From: Glossina fuscipes
Lineage: Eukaryota; Arthropoda; Insecta; Diptera; Glossinidae
Length of the DNA: 64,000 nt
Assembly: GCF_014805625.2 (NCBI RefSeq)
Contig: NW_023998460.1
Coordinates: 1,248,093 to 1,312,092, forward strand
Reading direction: 5' to 3'
Within the stretch, counting starts at the first letter, position 1; every line of letters begins with the position of its first letter. A model generated the notes under the pieces. The model was not told where the DNA came from. It saw nothing but the letters and a program-made list of their open reading frames with translations, and searched no databases. This document shows, piece by piece, positions 23,046 through 34,091 of the stretch. The position numbers were made by a program, and so were the translations under genes.

Positions 23046-25559
23046 TGGTGCAGGTATAACACGAATAGAGTATAAAAAATATTTAAGTCAACCGCTTTCT
23101 TGTGCATAAAACTTCGGAGCAGTTCAATTAAGCTTTTGCATAGAAATATATATATATATATAGAAAACCTATATATATCTAGAAAATTGAAAAAGAGCGT
23201 TAAAGGAAACCATGGTGCGTCTTCACGATATCAACGAAGGCAGGTATGCTTGTGGCAACTACTACATAGCGTAAACATTGGCAATTGTGAAAAATCTGCA
23301 TGTCAACATTTATGTCTGCTTGTTCTTCTCCTTTTTGTAAATTTCGTACGCAAAGATGGTGATAAAAGATTTCCACAAACGTCTGTGTTATATGAAGACA
23401 TCTGTGAACTTTTACAAGAAATAACAATAAAAACTTAATATATGAACAATTTTTTAATCGCCAATTTAAACATTAAGCAAATTGACCTTTAAATAATTAT
23501 CAAATTAATTAACTTCAAAAATGCTTTTGTTTCTGTTGAAGAAGTTGTTAAGAATGAGCGCGCACACGAAAAGTTCACCTATCGTAATGTTGACTTGGAT
23601 CAGATATGTCCAATTATTATTATTATATTATTTTCATGAAAAAATCTTGAGTTGTTTCCTCGTCAAGAGAGTTTGAGCAACATCCTGAAATAACATAACT
23701 ATTACCTTTTAGTTTTTAGCGCGTATTATGCGTTGATGTTAATCACGAATTGTGTTTTCTTTATTAGGCACATAATTTCTTCTTTTATTTCATTTCTTAA
23801 TTGCTTTATAAGTTTTTAAAAGTGTTCAAATAAGGTTTTTGTGTGTTTATTGCTAAAACTGAACATCGCGGATATCATACGTGTTTTCTTTAAGTACAAC
23901 AAAAAAAAAAAAAAATTGAAAACATTTGAATATCCTTAGTAGTTTCTGTAATAGACACTGTAACGGGGGGAAAAAAAAGAAAAGGCAAACTTTGGCAACT
24001 TTGAAAGAGCGACAAGCGGCGCGAAGAAAAAAGAAACTTCGGCAACTTTAAAAGAAAAAGAAAAAAGAAAAAAGAAAAAAACGAGGAAAAAATGCGGCTT
24101 TCGTTAGAATTTTGCTTGTAAATTTTTTTGGAATAAAATTAAAATACATGTTGTGCTATTGCTACTTCAAGACAAATAATTTCAGTGAATGATAATGAAA
24201 GTGAATTTATAAGAATTAGAGAAAGAATAAATCCCGAATATTTTTTATTGGAAAAATATGAAAAAATTGTAAACTGAAAAGGCTTCGATAATTTTAGTAA
24301 AGCCGGACTAATTGGAACGCTATTCATTGTTCACATACAAAAGCACAAGGTCACTAAGGTCAAGGAACTTTGAAGTTATACAAAGGTGCAAAAAGAAAAA
24401 CAACGAAAATCAAGAAGAACTAACGTTTGCGTCGGAGGGCAGGAATCAACGATCGCTCGGTTGTGGCCATTAAAAATTGGAGGATGAATGTGCAGCTCAT
24501 TAATGCAAATGAGAAGGAGGAAAGTTTTAAAAAAGAAAGGCGTAAATTGATTTAGCTAAATTGTTGGTCGGCTGCGGGTGTTGTACGAGAGTCCTTTAAA
24601 TAAGAAGAGATTAATTGAAATTAAAGAAGAGATAGCTATATGCGTTAAACAAGGGAGCAATATAAGAGTTTTCTAATTTTTTAATAAAAAAAACCGACAA
24701 ACAATGTCTTCGTACATTTTTAAGAACTGTGTCTTATAAAAAGGGAAGAAAATCTCAAAGCCCAAGAAAAAAATAAGAAAAAAGAAAAGAAAGGGGAAAA
24801 ATTGACGAGCTAATGTACAAGAAGGAGTGTAAAACACAAAAGAATCGATAAAACGTTAAAAGAGCATTCCTCTTCACACCGGTTTATGCGTGGTATCTCT
24901 AAGTGGTCGAAACAATAATTGACAATTCTTTTGAGTTATATTTCCTAAATATTAAACAATTTTTTTTTTTAATTTTAAAACCTATAATTTGTTAACAAAC
25001 CTTTTAGCTGCGGCGATGCGCATCTACGTGGTTGTTAGTTTTGGTAAGTTTATTTATAAAATCGATTAATAACCATTGTTCATTTTGAAAATTTTGTTTT
25101 GAATTATTGAATTAAAACATTATAACACTTTCGTTGGAAAATAAAATAAAAGAAATGTATTATTATTAAAGTTTAAAACACTGGTAAGATTTCCTGTGGA
25201 TGACGGAGGGGCGAGGTAAAAGTAGTATGGTTAGGGCGTGGATTAAATTAGTCAAAAGTTTTCCATTTTATTAGTAAACATGTTTTATTAAAAATAATGA
25301 AATATTGTAGGGAAGGATGAACCTAACACGTATCTGAATGCATTTTATTTGGACACACCCCATCCCACGAGCCAGGCCGGAAAACATGAGAACAAAAAGA
25401 AAGCTAAAAACAACCAAGAACATCCGTGCATAGGTTGAATTCTCGAAACGTTACATTTCCCAAACCTTTTCAAGTGGGTGTTTATTCCACAAATATCTAA
25501 ATAATAGACAACCATAAGGCATAATAGCCCCGGGGCCGCCAATTAAAAACTCGAATAAA
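23046..25559. other. no recognisable gene; purine-rich tracts
   Basis: Contains an AT dinucleotide run (23148-23162) and long purine-rich (A/G) stretches around 23960-24090 and 24760-24800. Open frames are short and without recognisable motifs. Positions 25340-25550 are somewhat GC-richer, again with nothing I can name. Confidence 0.4.
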
Positions 25560-26670
25560 TTTTATCTATTAGCTGAGACATCCCCCCAAAGAAAAGCAAT
25601 TAAAAATTCCGACTTTCCGGTGTTGCCAATTAGTGACATCACTCCTATTGACAAAAAATATATTGTCATTTCTTCAACCGATGTTAGAGTAACAATATCC
25701 CAAATTAGCTCTTTTGCCATAAAAAAAGGCCTAGATAACATTACAACATACATAGACTCTATCTCTATTCTACGCGATGGGAATTTACTGGTCCTCGCTG
25801 GGAACCCGCGCGCAACTGAAAAGCTCATAAAATCGCAATCTTTAGCTAATCTGTGTTTTGTGTGCTGTTTCCGCTAAACTGCATGAAAAACTTAACTCAG
25901 CTAGAGGCGTAATTTATACCCCGTGTTTAAAGCATGTGAAAGATGAAATTGTTCGCGAAATGGGCTATCAAGGAGTGACTGAAGTATATAAATTCACCGA
26001 ACCAAATGATGACGGAAAAACTCACTCTCCTACAGGTAGAATTATTTTAACCTTTGATCGCTACTGATTACCGCGAACAGTTGATGTGGCGTGGTATAAA
26101 TGCAAAGTAGAACTATACATTCCTATTCTAAAAGTGCCAACTCCTAGATCATACGGCAAAAAGGTGCTCCATCTTGTGCTAACTGTGGTCTTCCTCCACA
26201 TGCTGAAAGCTGTACCCGTAGTTTCTGCATAAATTGCAGTCATGAACACTCAGCGTTAGACAAACAATGCCCACGCTTTGTACAGATGCGTGAAATACTA
26301 AAAATCAAAACAGAAGATTACTGTAGCATGGGCGAAGCGCGACGCAAATACCGGGAAAGAAATCCATGTGTATCTCCTTCCAATGAAAAACCCGTTCCAC
26401 CATTAACCAAAAATTATATTGAGAAACCAGTTCCATCACCCGCCAAAGATAATATTGAAAAATACCAAAGCAACACCAAATATTGAAAAAATTAAAATAA
26501 CAACATATATGCTAAAATCTAATAGACTAAATTCCCCAGAATCTCCAGCTCTCAACTTTAGTCAACAAATTACCAGCTGTTATGAAACCAATATGCATCC
26601 AAAATCTATTCTTTCATCCATTAATCAACCTAATGCACGTTTCATTCTTATATATACAAGTTAAGGACCA
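25560..26670 (+). pseudogene. I-type retrotransposon ORF1 (gag) remnant with CCHC knuckles
   Basis: The plus-strand reading from about 25572 gives ETSPQRKAIKNSDFPVLPIS and continues (25620-26067) through shifted frames into a gag-like protein (TYIDSISILRDGNLLVLAGN, EMGYQGVTEVYKFTEPNDDG). At about 26175-26280 it reaches two zinc knuckles, CANCGLPPHAESC and CINCSHEHSALDKQC. Such CCHC knuckles are typical of I-element ORF1, which binds element RNA. At least two frameshifts break it. It may be part of the same family as the 26755-28879 insertion, but that piece has its own target duplication, so the two need not be one insertion. Confidence 0.6.
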
Positions 26671-26739
26671 TCCTAATAAAAAGAACAAACTTACGAACCA
26701 CCCTCACAATTACAATAAACAGACCTAAAGTGTCATGTT

Positions 26740-26754
26740 AAGTTAATATAAACA
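26740..26754. repeat. target site duplication, left copy (15 bp)
   Basis: The 15 bases aagttaatataaaca here recur exactly at 28880-28894, immediately after the poly(A) tail of the intervening retrotransposon. Confidence 0.8.
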
Positions 26755-28879
26755 AGTAGGCATTGGGTTCTCAACTTTCTTTCCTCGAGAACTCTCGTAT
26801 TAGATTCATATACAGTCGAAGTTTGTGGAGGCTTACCTCAAGCTAGCTGTCTCAGCCCAGTTCTCTTCAATTTATACACAGCCGGTTTACATCAATTACA
26901 GGACAATTCTACCCATTTATTTCAATATGCTGACGATTTCCGCATCATCTCTGCTGGAAAATCATTAATGGAAGCAGTCCGTAACCTCGACACTAAAGCC
27001 AATCTTTTTCACAAACTTTGTGCAGACTTAAATCTAACTTTCAACCCGGAAAAATCAAAAGTCATTCGCTTTGCTAAGGGTCCCAAAAAAATTTTTTACA
27101 TTACAATCAATGGTATAAAAATCAGTCCGTCTTCCTCTTTTAAATTTTTGGGCAGAATAATCAACTCAAGTTTAACCATGCATGAGCATTACAAGGATAG
27201 CCTCGAAAATTGCAACACAGGCTCAAATGTCATCAAACTTCTGACCAACATTCACACCGAACTCCCACCTAGGAAAGCATTAAACGTTTACAAATCTATT
27301 GTTAGATCCAAAATTGAATATCCCTACTCTACATCGTGTAACGCTCCTGCGTATACATTAAAAAAAATACAAACCTTTCAACACTCAATCCTAAGACGTT
27401 GTACCGGTTTGTCCCCCTCAACACCAACATCAATTTTACGTTCCATCTCTTATGAACTCCCCGTTGCTAAGAGAATTTATCTTGTAACTGCAAAAGAACT
27501 TCTCAAGGTAAAAATCTTCAAACCTGCCTTCTTTGACGAGGTCGCTTCCAGACACAATCATGTCATCAGTAGTTACTCTAACTGCTTCAAAAAATTCGGT
27601 AACATCTTCAATAAAGTTAACTCAATACCCTCCTGGAATAATATTATTCATGATAAATGCGTAGTTGAATTAAACTTACTTAATTCAATCACCAACTCAA
27701 AAAAAAATCGATCAGGGTCTTGTCTTCGAATCGCTTGTCTGCAAAAACTTAACCACTTCGTCGAAAATAACTTCAAAATATACGGATGGATCTATCAATT
27801 CGGACATCTCTAGTTTTTCAATTATTGAATACCCAAACTTACTTATAGGAAAATTCAAAGTTCTACAAGAACTATCATCCACTTTCATTGAACTTCTGGC
27901 CATCAGACAAGCAATCATCCATGCATCTGAAATTAAGCTGAAAAAATTTGTAGTTTTCTCTGACAGCAAATCTGCTCTAATTTTAATCAAGAACAAAGAC
28001 CCATTCAATAAGTATGTCTTCGATATCTACAACCTTTTAAAAGACCCAAGTATTGAAAAATGCCACATCATCTGGATCCCAGGTCACTGCGGTTTTAGTA
28101 TCAATGATAAAGCTGACTTCCATGCTCGTCAAGCTAGGTTCGATGTTACAGTTTTGTCCATAAACTACCCCCCCAGCGAAGCTTTTCTGCTAGTCAAAAA
28201 ACTCATCATAAAAGAATGGAAAGATGAATATCATGTTTTAGCTAGAGAAAAATGTGACCGGCTGTTCTACAAAATTTACCCTTTTTTGACACCCACGCTT
28301 CTACCTAAAGGAAAATTCACAACATGGGAATTTATAGTTCTTCACCGTCTTATGAGTAATCACACCTACGAGAAGGTCTATTTTAAAATGATCAAAGTCT
28401 CCTCCTCTGACATCTGTGAGGATTGCAATATTACTGAGTCTGCCGAGCACCTTATTTTTGAGTGCAGGAAGTTTGACATCCTTAGACAATCTTTCAGTAT
28501 ATTTAACCTGTATAACAATTTATATGAAATTTTTCGTGCTGGTAACTTTAGACATTTGAAGCAACTGACTGCCTTTATCAAATCAGCTGAGTTTTCATTC
28601 TAATTTTACATTTAGTATTTCTATTACAATCACGAATCGCCTACACGTTTTCTTTTATCGGCATTATTAGCCGGATCTTGATAGTACAGTACCAAGTACG
28701 GTGATTTATGGATTGACAGCGGAACAGAGCCTCTCATATCGAACACTCTGCCACATCAGTCTACCTATGCTTAAATTTTTTCATCAATCGCTCTCAACTT
28801 CGTTTCTGGATTATGGATCCAACATTAACTTAACTGGTGCAATCCATCTCTAAACAAACAAAAAAAAAAAAAAAAAAAA
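26755..28879 (+). mobile_element. RNase H-bearing (I-type) non-LTR retrotransposon, 5'-truncated, poly(A) tail
   Basis: A 2.1-kb plus-strand insertion starts inside the RT domain, continues through RT thumb, RNase H and a Cys/His C-terminus (stop at 28601-28603) into a ~250-bp 3' UTR, and ends in about 20 A at 28859-28879. Exact 15-bp direct repeats flank it (26740-26754 and 28880-28894), as expected of target-primed reverse transcription with 5' truncation. A fragment of a close relative lies at 54180-54465. Confidence 0.8.
26780..28603 (+). pseudogene. ORF2 remnant: RT, RNase H and C-terminal zinc-knuckle region
   Basis: The reading begins near GGLPQASCLSPVLFNLYT (26828-26880) and LFQYADDFRIISAGKS (26928-26970, catalytic YADD), continuing in one frame to 27813 with FLGRIINSSLTMHEHY and KSIVRSKIEYPYSTSCNAPA. 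The RNase H start should read Y-T-D-G-S but one base is missing at about 27784, so that frame ends. The domain continues in the next frame with FSDSKSALILIKNKDP and IIWIPGHCGFSINDKADFHA (28065-28125). The end carries CEDCNITESAEHLIFEC. The single deletion in the RNase H motif is the only clear lesion in the retained part, so the insertion may be comparatively young. Confidence 0.75.
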
Positions 28880-28894
28880 AAGTTAATATAAACA
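28880..28894. repeat. target site duplication, right copy (15 bp)
   Basis: Exact repeat of 26740-26754, directly following the poly(A) tail. A related 'gttaacgtaaacacttct' follows at about 28908-28926, which is an unrelated local duplication. Confidence 0.8.
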
Positions 28895-29882
28895 CTTCTT
28901 ATATAAAGTTAACGTAAACACTTCTCACCGATATCCAATGGCACTCTACCAAAAAACATCTCCCACAGATATCTCATTTCACCCTATAATAAAAATAAAT
29001 GCTGACTGTGGATTATTGGTTAAACCGAGGTTTCCTGTTTTATAAATCAATAAGAAAAGTTAGTCTCTTTATCAACTATCCATTTAACAACAAGTTCCAA
29101 ACCAAAAAAATAAATTGTTAAATTAAAATAAAATACAAAAAATAAAATTGCGTTTGATTAATAAACCCAAGGAAATAAAAATAATTTAACTTACATCTTA
29201 AATTGAGACAGTTAAGGGGCTTCTTAAAAGATCTATTGAGAAGTTTAATAAAGGAGGAAAATTCATGGAGTGATTAAAGAGAGAGGGACGGTAGGCGAGA
29301 ATTGAAAAAGTGATTGAGAATGGGAAAGAATTGCCGTGACGGCAAATCTTGGGCCGTGGCCGCGGGAGTTTTAATTTGCGACCCAGAATGAATGTCGATT
29401 ACAAAATTTTTATTTTCATGCAAAAGTACAAAATATTCAATATATATATTCAATATATTATGTATATGTATCTATACGGTATTTACGTAGAATATATTTG
29501 TGTACATACATAAACAAAAATTATCTCACAAGTTAAGAAGGAGTAAATCAAAGATACTATATACGCTTAATACTAAAGTTTTCATGACGGTCAGAGGCTT
29601 ATTTGACGGAGCAACAAAGCAGAACAATTCGAATAAACATCTCTGAGTAATTCAAACAATAGGACGAAGTTTGTCTTTTTTTGGTGTAAAATCTTCCGTA
29701 TTATTTAAAAACAAAATGAAATTGTTACATATTAATATAGCGACCAAATTAAAAGTAAAAGACAAACATTTCAATCTTTTTTCTTAACAAAGTACCCAAG
29801 TATAAATAATAATTCACCAGTCATCGTTAAAAATACGATAAGCTTCTTATCGCTTCGTATGATTTCAGCAACAGCTTCATAA
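28895..29882. other. no recognisable gene
   Basis: AT-rich spacer between the I-type insertion and the mariner. Positions 29340-29390 are GC-richer and TA-rich runs lie at 29435-29470. Nothing is assignable. Confidence 0.4.
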
Positions 29883-29884
29883 TA

Positions 29885-31135
29885 TTAGTTTGAGGAAAAA
29901 GAAATCCATTATTTTTATATAAACATCAGAACTTTATTTAACATGCTTCGGATTGTCCGATTTGGGTCAAATATGCACCGTTTTGTTGTATGATCTGTTG
30001 CCATTTTAAAGGTAACTTCAAAATGCCTCTCTCATAGAAGTCCTGGTTTCTATTTGCAAAAAACTCTAGTAGTCGATTTTCACAATCCTCCCTCGATTCC
30101 AATTTTTTATCATTAAAGAAATTTTGCAATGCAAGAAAAAGATGATAATCGCTTGGTGCCAAGTCCAGACTGGATGCATTAAAACTTCCCAACCAAGCTC
30201 CCGAAGTTTCTGGCGAGTCACTGTAGATGTGTGTGGCCTAGCGTTGTCCTGGTGGAACACGACACCTCTCCTGTTAGCCAATTCTGGCTGTTTCTGGTCA
30301 ATCGCTATCTTCAAACGGTCCGGTTGTTGACAGTAGAGATCATAATTTAGCGTTTGGCCATATGGAAGCAACTCATAATAAATAATCCCCTTCCAGTCCC
30401 ACCAAATGCACAGCAAAACCTTCTTGGCCGTTTGAGGTGCTTCACCGCTCTTTGACCACGATCGTTTTCGCACAGGGTTATCGTATGTGATCCATTTCTC
30501 ATCTCCAGTCACCATCCGTTTAAGAAATGGGTCTATCTCATTCCGTTTGGCCAAGGCTTCGCAGATGGAAATTCGATCCATCATGTTTTTTTCTGTTAAT
30601 TGGTGTGGCACCTAAACATCGAGCTTCTTTTTGAATCCAGCTTTGTGTAAATGGTTTAAGACTGTTTTATGGTCGATTTTTAGCTCCTGGGCGATGTTAC
30701 GACTGCTAACATGCCGGTCAACTTCGATCATTTTTCCGATTTTATCGACAATTTCGACGAGCAGCCTACCTATGCGAGTTGCATCTTTAACATCAAAAAT
30801 TCCTGAACGGAATCTACGAAACCAAAATTGCACATAATTGGCATCGGAACCATAAACACCATTCACAATTTTAGCCGCCTGGCTTGCATTTTCGCCTTTG
30901 TCAAAGAAAAACTGTAAAATGTACCGAAGTTTCTCTTTGTTCACTTCCATTTTTAACACGCTGTAACTCACAACTGAATGCACCAAACAAAAAACAGCAA
31001 AAGAATTTTTTTTACTGCGAAATGTCACCTTTCCAACGAGCATAGCTCTGAAATTGTTTGATCGATAGGTTACGAGAAATCTATCAGTGCAGCCATCTAC
31101 CGAAAAAATAATGGATTTCTTTTTCCCCAAACTAA
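29885..31135 (-). mobile_element. mariner DNA transposon, 1251 bp, with 32-bp terminal inverted repeats and TA duplication
   Basis: Terminal inverted repeats occupy 29885-29916 and 31104-31135. They begin ttagtttg and match over 32 bases with one difference (position 9, A versus G). A TA dinucleotide flanks each end (29883-29884 and 31136-31137), the mariner target duplication. The single transposase gene lies between them on the minus strand and is broken. The size is normal for a complete mariner (about 1.25-1.3 kb), so the element was inserted whole and later mutated, or moved in trans while already defective. Confidence 0.9.
29938..30950 (-). pseudogene. mariner transposase, inactivated by a stop and a 7-base deletion
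   Basis: Start MEVNKEKLRYILQFFFDKGE at 30950. An N-terminal helix-turn-helix pair (WFRRFRSGIFDVKDATRIGR, IAQELKIDHKTVLNHLHKAG) is followed by the DDE domain with TGDEKWITYDNPVRKRSW (first Asp), FHQDNARPHTSTVT (second Asp) and DLAPSDYHLFLAL (third Asp), the D,D34D mariner signature. The linker motif normally read LDxWVPHQL has TAG (30612-30614) in place of Trp. Near 30175-30185 the 'HPPYSPDLAP' segment has lost about seven bases, which puts the third catalytic Asp out of frame. The protein ends IIQQNGAYLTQIGQSEAC. It is clearly dead. The subfamily is not assigned. Confidence 0.9.
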
Positions 31136-31393
31136 TATGATGTAATATAATAATGCGGGTCGTATAATTTGTAAGCCAATCGAAATAATCGAGTAATTGG
31201 CAAGAAACCGCCCAATGTGCTGACATTTAATAAACCTATGCCATAATAGCTCAAATATCCAAACCAAACATGCCCATAAAAACGGAAAGTAACAAAACGA
31301 TATCCAAATGATAGCTATTATTGAAATTTTAAAAATGTATTCTTCGTTTGACAGATACTAAGAAAAACGTATGGCCATTTACATGACATTTGC

Positions 31394-31651
31394 TTGATGG
31401 CAGTTCCTTCCAGAAAAGCAATATTTGTGTCAAGACTGGCACCTGAAACATCGGTGGATAACATAAATAGTTATCTGGCGGCGAAAGTCCCATCAGTCAA
31501 CTTAAAGCGCGTTAGCATCTTCAAAATGGCTCCTTCTCAATCTAGGGCAATCTCCTCTTTTAAAATACTAGTTCCGACTGAAAACAGTGATATGTTGTTA
31601 AACAAACCACTGTCGCCAGTAGGACCCTTAATTAAGAAATTTATCCCATGA
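31394..31651 (+). pseudogene. ORF1 C-terminal part of copy D
   Basis: Open for 85 codons: RKAIFVSRLAPETSVDNINS, then SYLAAKVPSVNLKRVSIFKM and SSFKILVPTENSDMLLNKPL, ending KKFIP and a stop. It shows the true ORF1 end that is shifted or lost in copy C after SVNL. Confidence 0.65.
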
Positions 31652-31785
31652 GATCGTCCTTGTAATACCAAAGCAATAGTCTTGTCGCCTTCAAAAAACT
31701 GAATGTTTCTTCAGGCCCATTATATCTCATTTATCAAAATGTTAGAGGCCTAAATTCAAAAATTCGTTCTACTTTTCTATATTCA

Positions 31786-32964
31786 GTGAGCACGGAGATT
31801 TTCTGTTTGGCCTTCACTGAAACTTGGCTGAAACCCGATCTTCATTCGTCGGCACTTTTTCATAATTCCTTCCAAGTCTTTAGAAATGATCGAGTGAATC
31901 GCAATGGTGGTGGTGTATTAATTGCCATGTCTGCGTCAGTCCCATCCAATTTAATTGAATTTCCCACTTCTCCTAACGTTGAATTTATCGCCATTTATGC
32001 GAAAATGCCTAATAAACATCTATTTATGACCTGCTCCTATATTCCCCCAAATTCTGATATTTCCATTTACAACAAACACGCGGCCCTCATTCGTGCACTG
32101 GTCGTTGCATTAGGTGACTTCAACTTGCCTCAAGTCACTCGGTATAACAGTGACAATTCTGGCTGTTTGATTCCTACTTCAACGTCTGATAGGGCTGTTG
32201 TGTTTTTTAATGAATTGTTTGATCATAATTTGGTGCAACACAACCGTACCCCTAATTGTAATGGTAGACTGCTTGATCTCTGCTTTGTCAATTTCCCTGA
32301 GATTAGTGTAAATCGTTGTCCACCTTTTAGTTTACCTGCGAATTCTTATCATCCAGCAATGTGCATTTCCTTTCATCATAAGAATGATGCTTCGTTGAAT
32401 TGCCTTAATGTGCCAAATCAAACTTTTTTAAATAAATTTTATGATTTTCATAAAATCAATATTGTATAGCTAAAACATCGTCTTTCACATATGAGGCTTG
32501 ATTTCTCAACCGGAAGTATTGAAAGCTTAATCTCATCGTTCTACAATACATTAAATGTAGCTATTGCTGCATCTGTTCCGATCAAGCAGTGCCGATCTCG
32601 AAGCAGGTGTCCCCCCTTGTTTAATAAGACAATTAAATATTGCAAGAATAGAAAAAACTCGCTATTCAAAAAATATTCGAAAAGTAGCTCTGCGCTCGAC
32701 TATTTCGCTCGGTGGCGAGGCATAAATTTAATTCCCTCAACCGCTAATACTACTGCAGATACCTTCAGTTCATTAAATCCTCTCTGTTTGCTAACCCTAC
32801 ATACTTTTTCAAATTTGTTAACTCTAAAAGAAAAATTTCCACATATCCCTCTCATATTTCTTTCCCGGATGATTTTGAAATCTCAAATCTATTTGCTGAG
32901 TATTTCCGACGTAACTTTTCGACTGCTAATTTCGATTTTTCAGCAAACTACCCATATCCTATAA
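31786..32964 (+). pseudogene. ORF2 endonuclease and linker of copy D, broken
   Basis: From 31786: FCLAFTETWLKPDL (catalytic Glu motif), VNRNGGGVLIAMSASV, ALVVALGDFNLPQVTRYNSD and LLDLCFVNFPEISVN, then NSYHPAMCISFHH. This is an EEP/APE-type endonuclease with Tyr in place of Asp in the final SDH motif. A stop at 32467-32469 ends this frame. The linker continues at 32491-32964 with SRSRCPPLFNKTIKYCKNRK. Confidence 0.7.
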
Positions 32965-32987
32965 CTCACTCGGTTTCAATACCTAAC

Positions 32988-34091
32988 TTGGTTATTTCGG
33001 AAGATGACGTTTTTAAAGGGTTGAGTTCTCTAAAATATAGTTGTGCGCCAGGACCTGATGGAATTCCATCATGTGTACTTAAATCTTGCACTGTCGAGTT
33101 ATGTGGTGTGATCTTAAAGATTTTTCATCTGTTCTTCAATTTAGGTGTTTTCCCTTCGTGTTGGAAGAGTAGTTTCCTTATTCCTATCCACAAGCGTGGA
33201 AGTAGACAATTTGTTGAGAACTACAGAGGCGTAGCCAAGTTGAGTGTCTTGCCAAAGTTGTTCGAGTGAATTGTGACTCAGCATTTGGCCTTTGCCATTA
33301 ATTCGTATATTTCTCCGCACCAGCACGGCTTTCGTAAAGGGCGATCTACAGTCACCAACTTGTTAGTGTTTACCTGTCATGTTTTCAAGGCTTTTTCTAG
33401 TGGCTCTCGCACAGATGTTATTTACACTGATTTAAGCAAAGCATTTGATTTGCTTAACCATAGACTACTTATCTTTACACTCCAAGCCTCTGGTTTCCCA
33501 CCCTACTTAGTGAAATGGATAAGCTCTTATCTGCACAATAGATCCTTCAGGGTTTTGTTTAACTCTATCACCTCGGATGAATTCCCCGTTACGTCTGGCG
33601 TACCTCAAAGCAGCCACTTAGGTCCCATTTTATTTAGTTTATACATTAACGATCTTCCATCGGTGGTTAATTACAGCCAGATCTTAATGGATGCGGATGA
33701 TGTGAAACTGTTTTCCTCCTTCGCTGTTGAATCGCAGTCACATCAGCTTCAAGGTGACTTGGATAATTTTGTTGCATGGTGCTCTGTGAATCTTCTGAAA
33801 CCAAATCTGAGTAAATGTAAGAAGCTTTCTTTCTCGAGAAGAAAGTCATTCATTACTCAGTATTTCATAGATTCGCATAAGTTGGAGGATGTCGATTCGA
33901 TCACAGATTTAGGTGTTCTATTTGACCATAGGTTACGTTTTAAAATGCATATTGAGCTCTCGATTAGCAAAGCTAGGTCCGCGCTTGGTTTTATAAAAAG
34001 GTGGTCCAAAGAGCTTGATGATCCCTACATTACGAAAAGGATGTACATGTGTTTGGTTAGACCCATACTCGAGTATGCCCTTTTTGGTTGA
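32988..34091 (+). pseudogene. ORF2 reverse transcriptase of copy D
   Basis: RT blocks in order: YSCAPGPDGIPSCVLKSCTV, FLIPIHKRGSRQFVENYRGV, HQHGFRKGRSTVTNLLVF, VIYTDLSKAFDLLNHRLLIF (first Asp pair), TSGVPQSSHLGPILFSLYIN and LMDADDVKLFSSF. In the last the Tyr of YADD is Asp but both catalytic Asp residues remain. A TGA at 33267-33269 splits the frame just after the PKLFE block, in place of the Arg/Trp codon expected there. The frame ends at 34091 in unrelated sequence after the truncation at 34080. Confidence 0.75.

Larger units (their letters stand above)
31378..34080 (+). mobile_element. CR1/Jockey-type non-LTR retrotransposon, copy D, truncated at both ends
   Basis: The plus-strand copy begins in the last quarter of ORF1 (CLMAVPSRKAIFVSRLAPET), runs through the ORF2 endonuclease and reverse transcriptase, and stops abruptly in the RT C-terminal block (MCLVRPILEYAL), where copies A-C continue for another ~1 kb to the AAAT tail. 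No tail is present. Loss of the 3' end cannot come from ordinary 5' truncation, so a later deletion or rearrangement at 34080 is likely. Similarity to copy C is high over the shared part. Confidence 0.75.

Noticed and set aside
23960..24090. Possible LTR or structural RNA in purine-rich stretch
   Set aside because: Only low-complexity A/G runs; no paired long repeats or foldable structure recognised.
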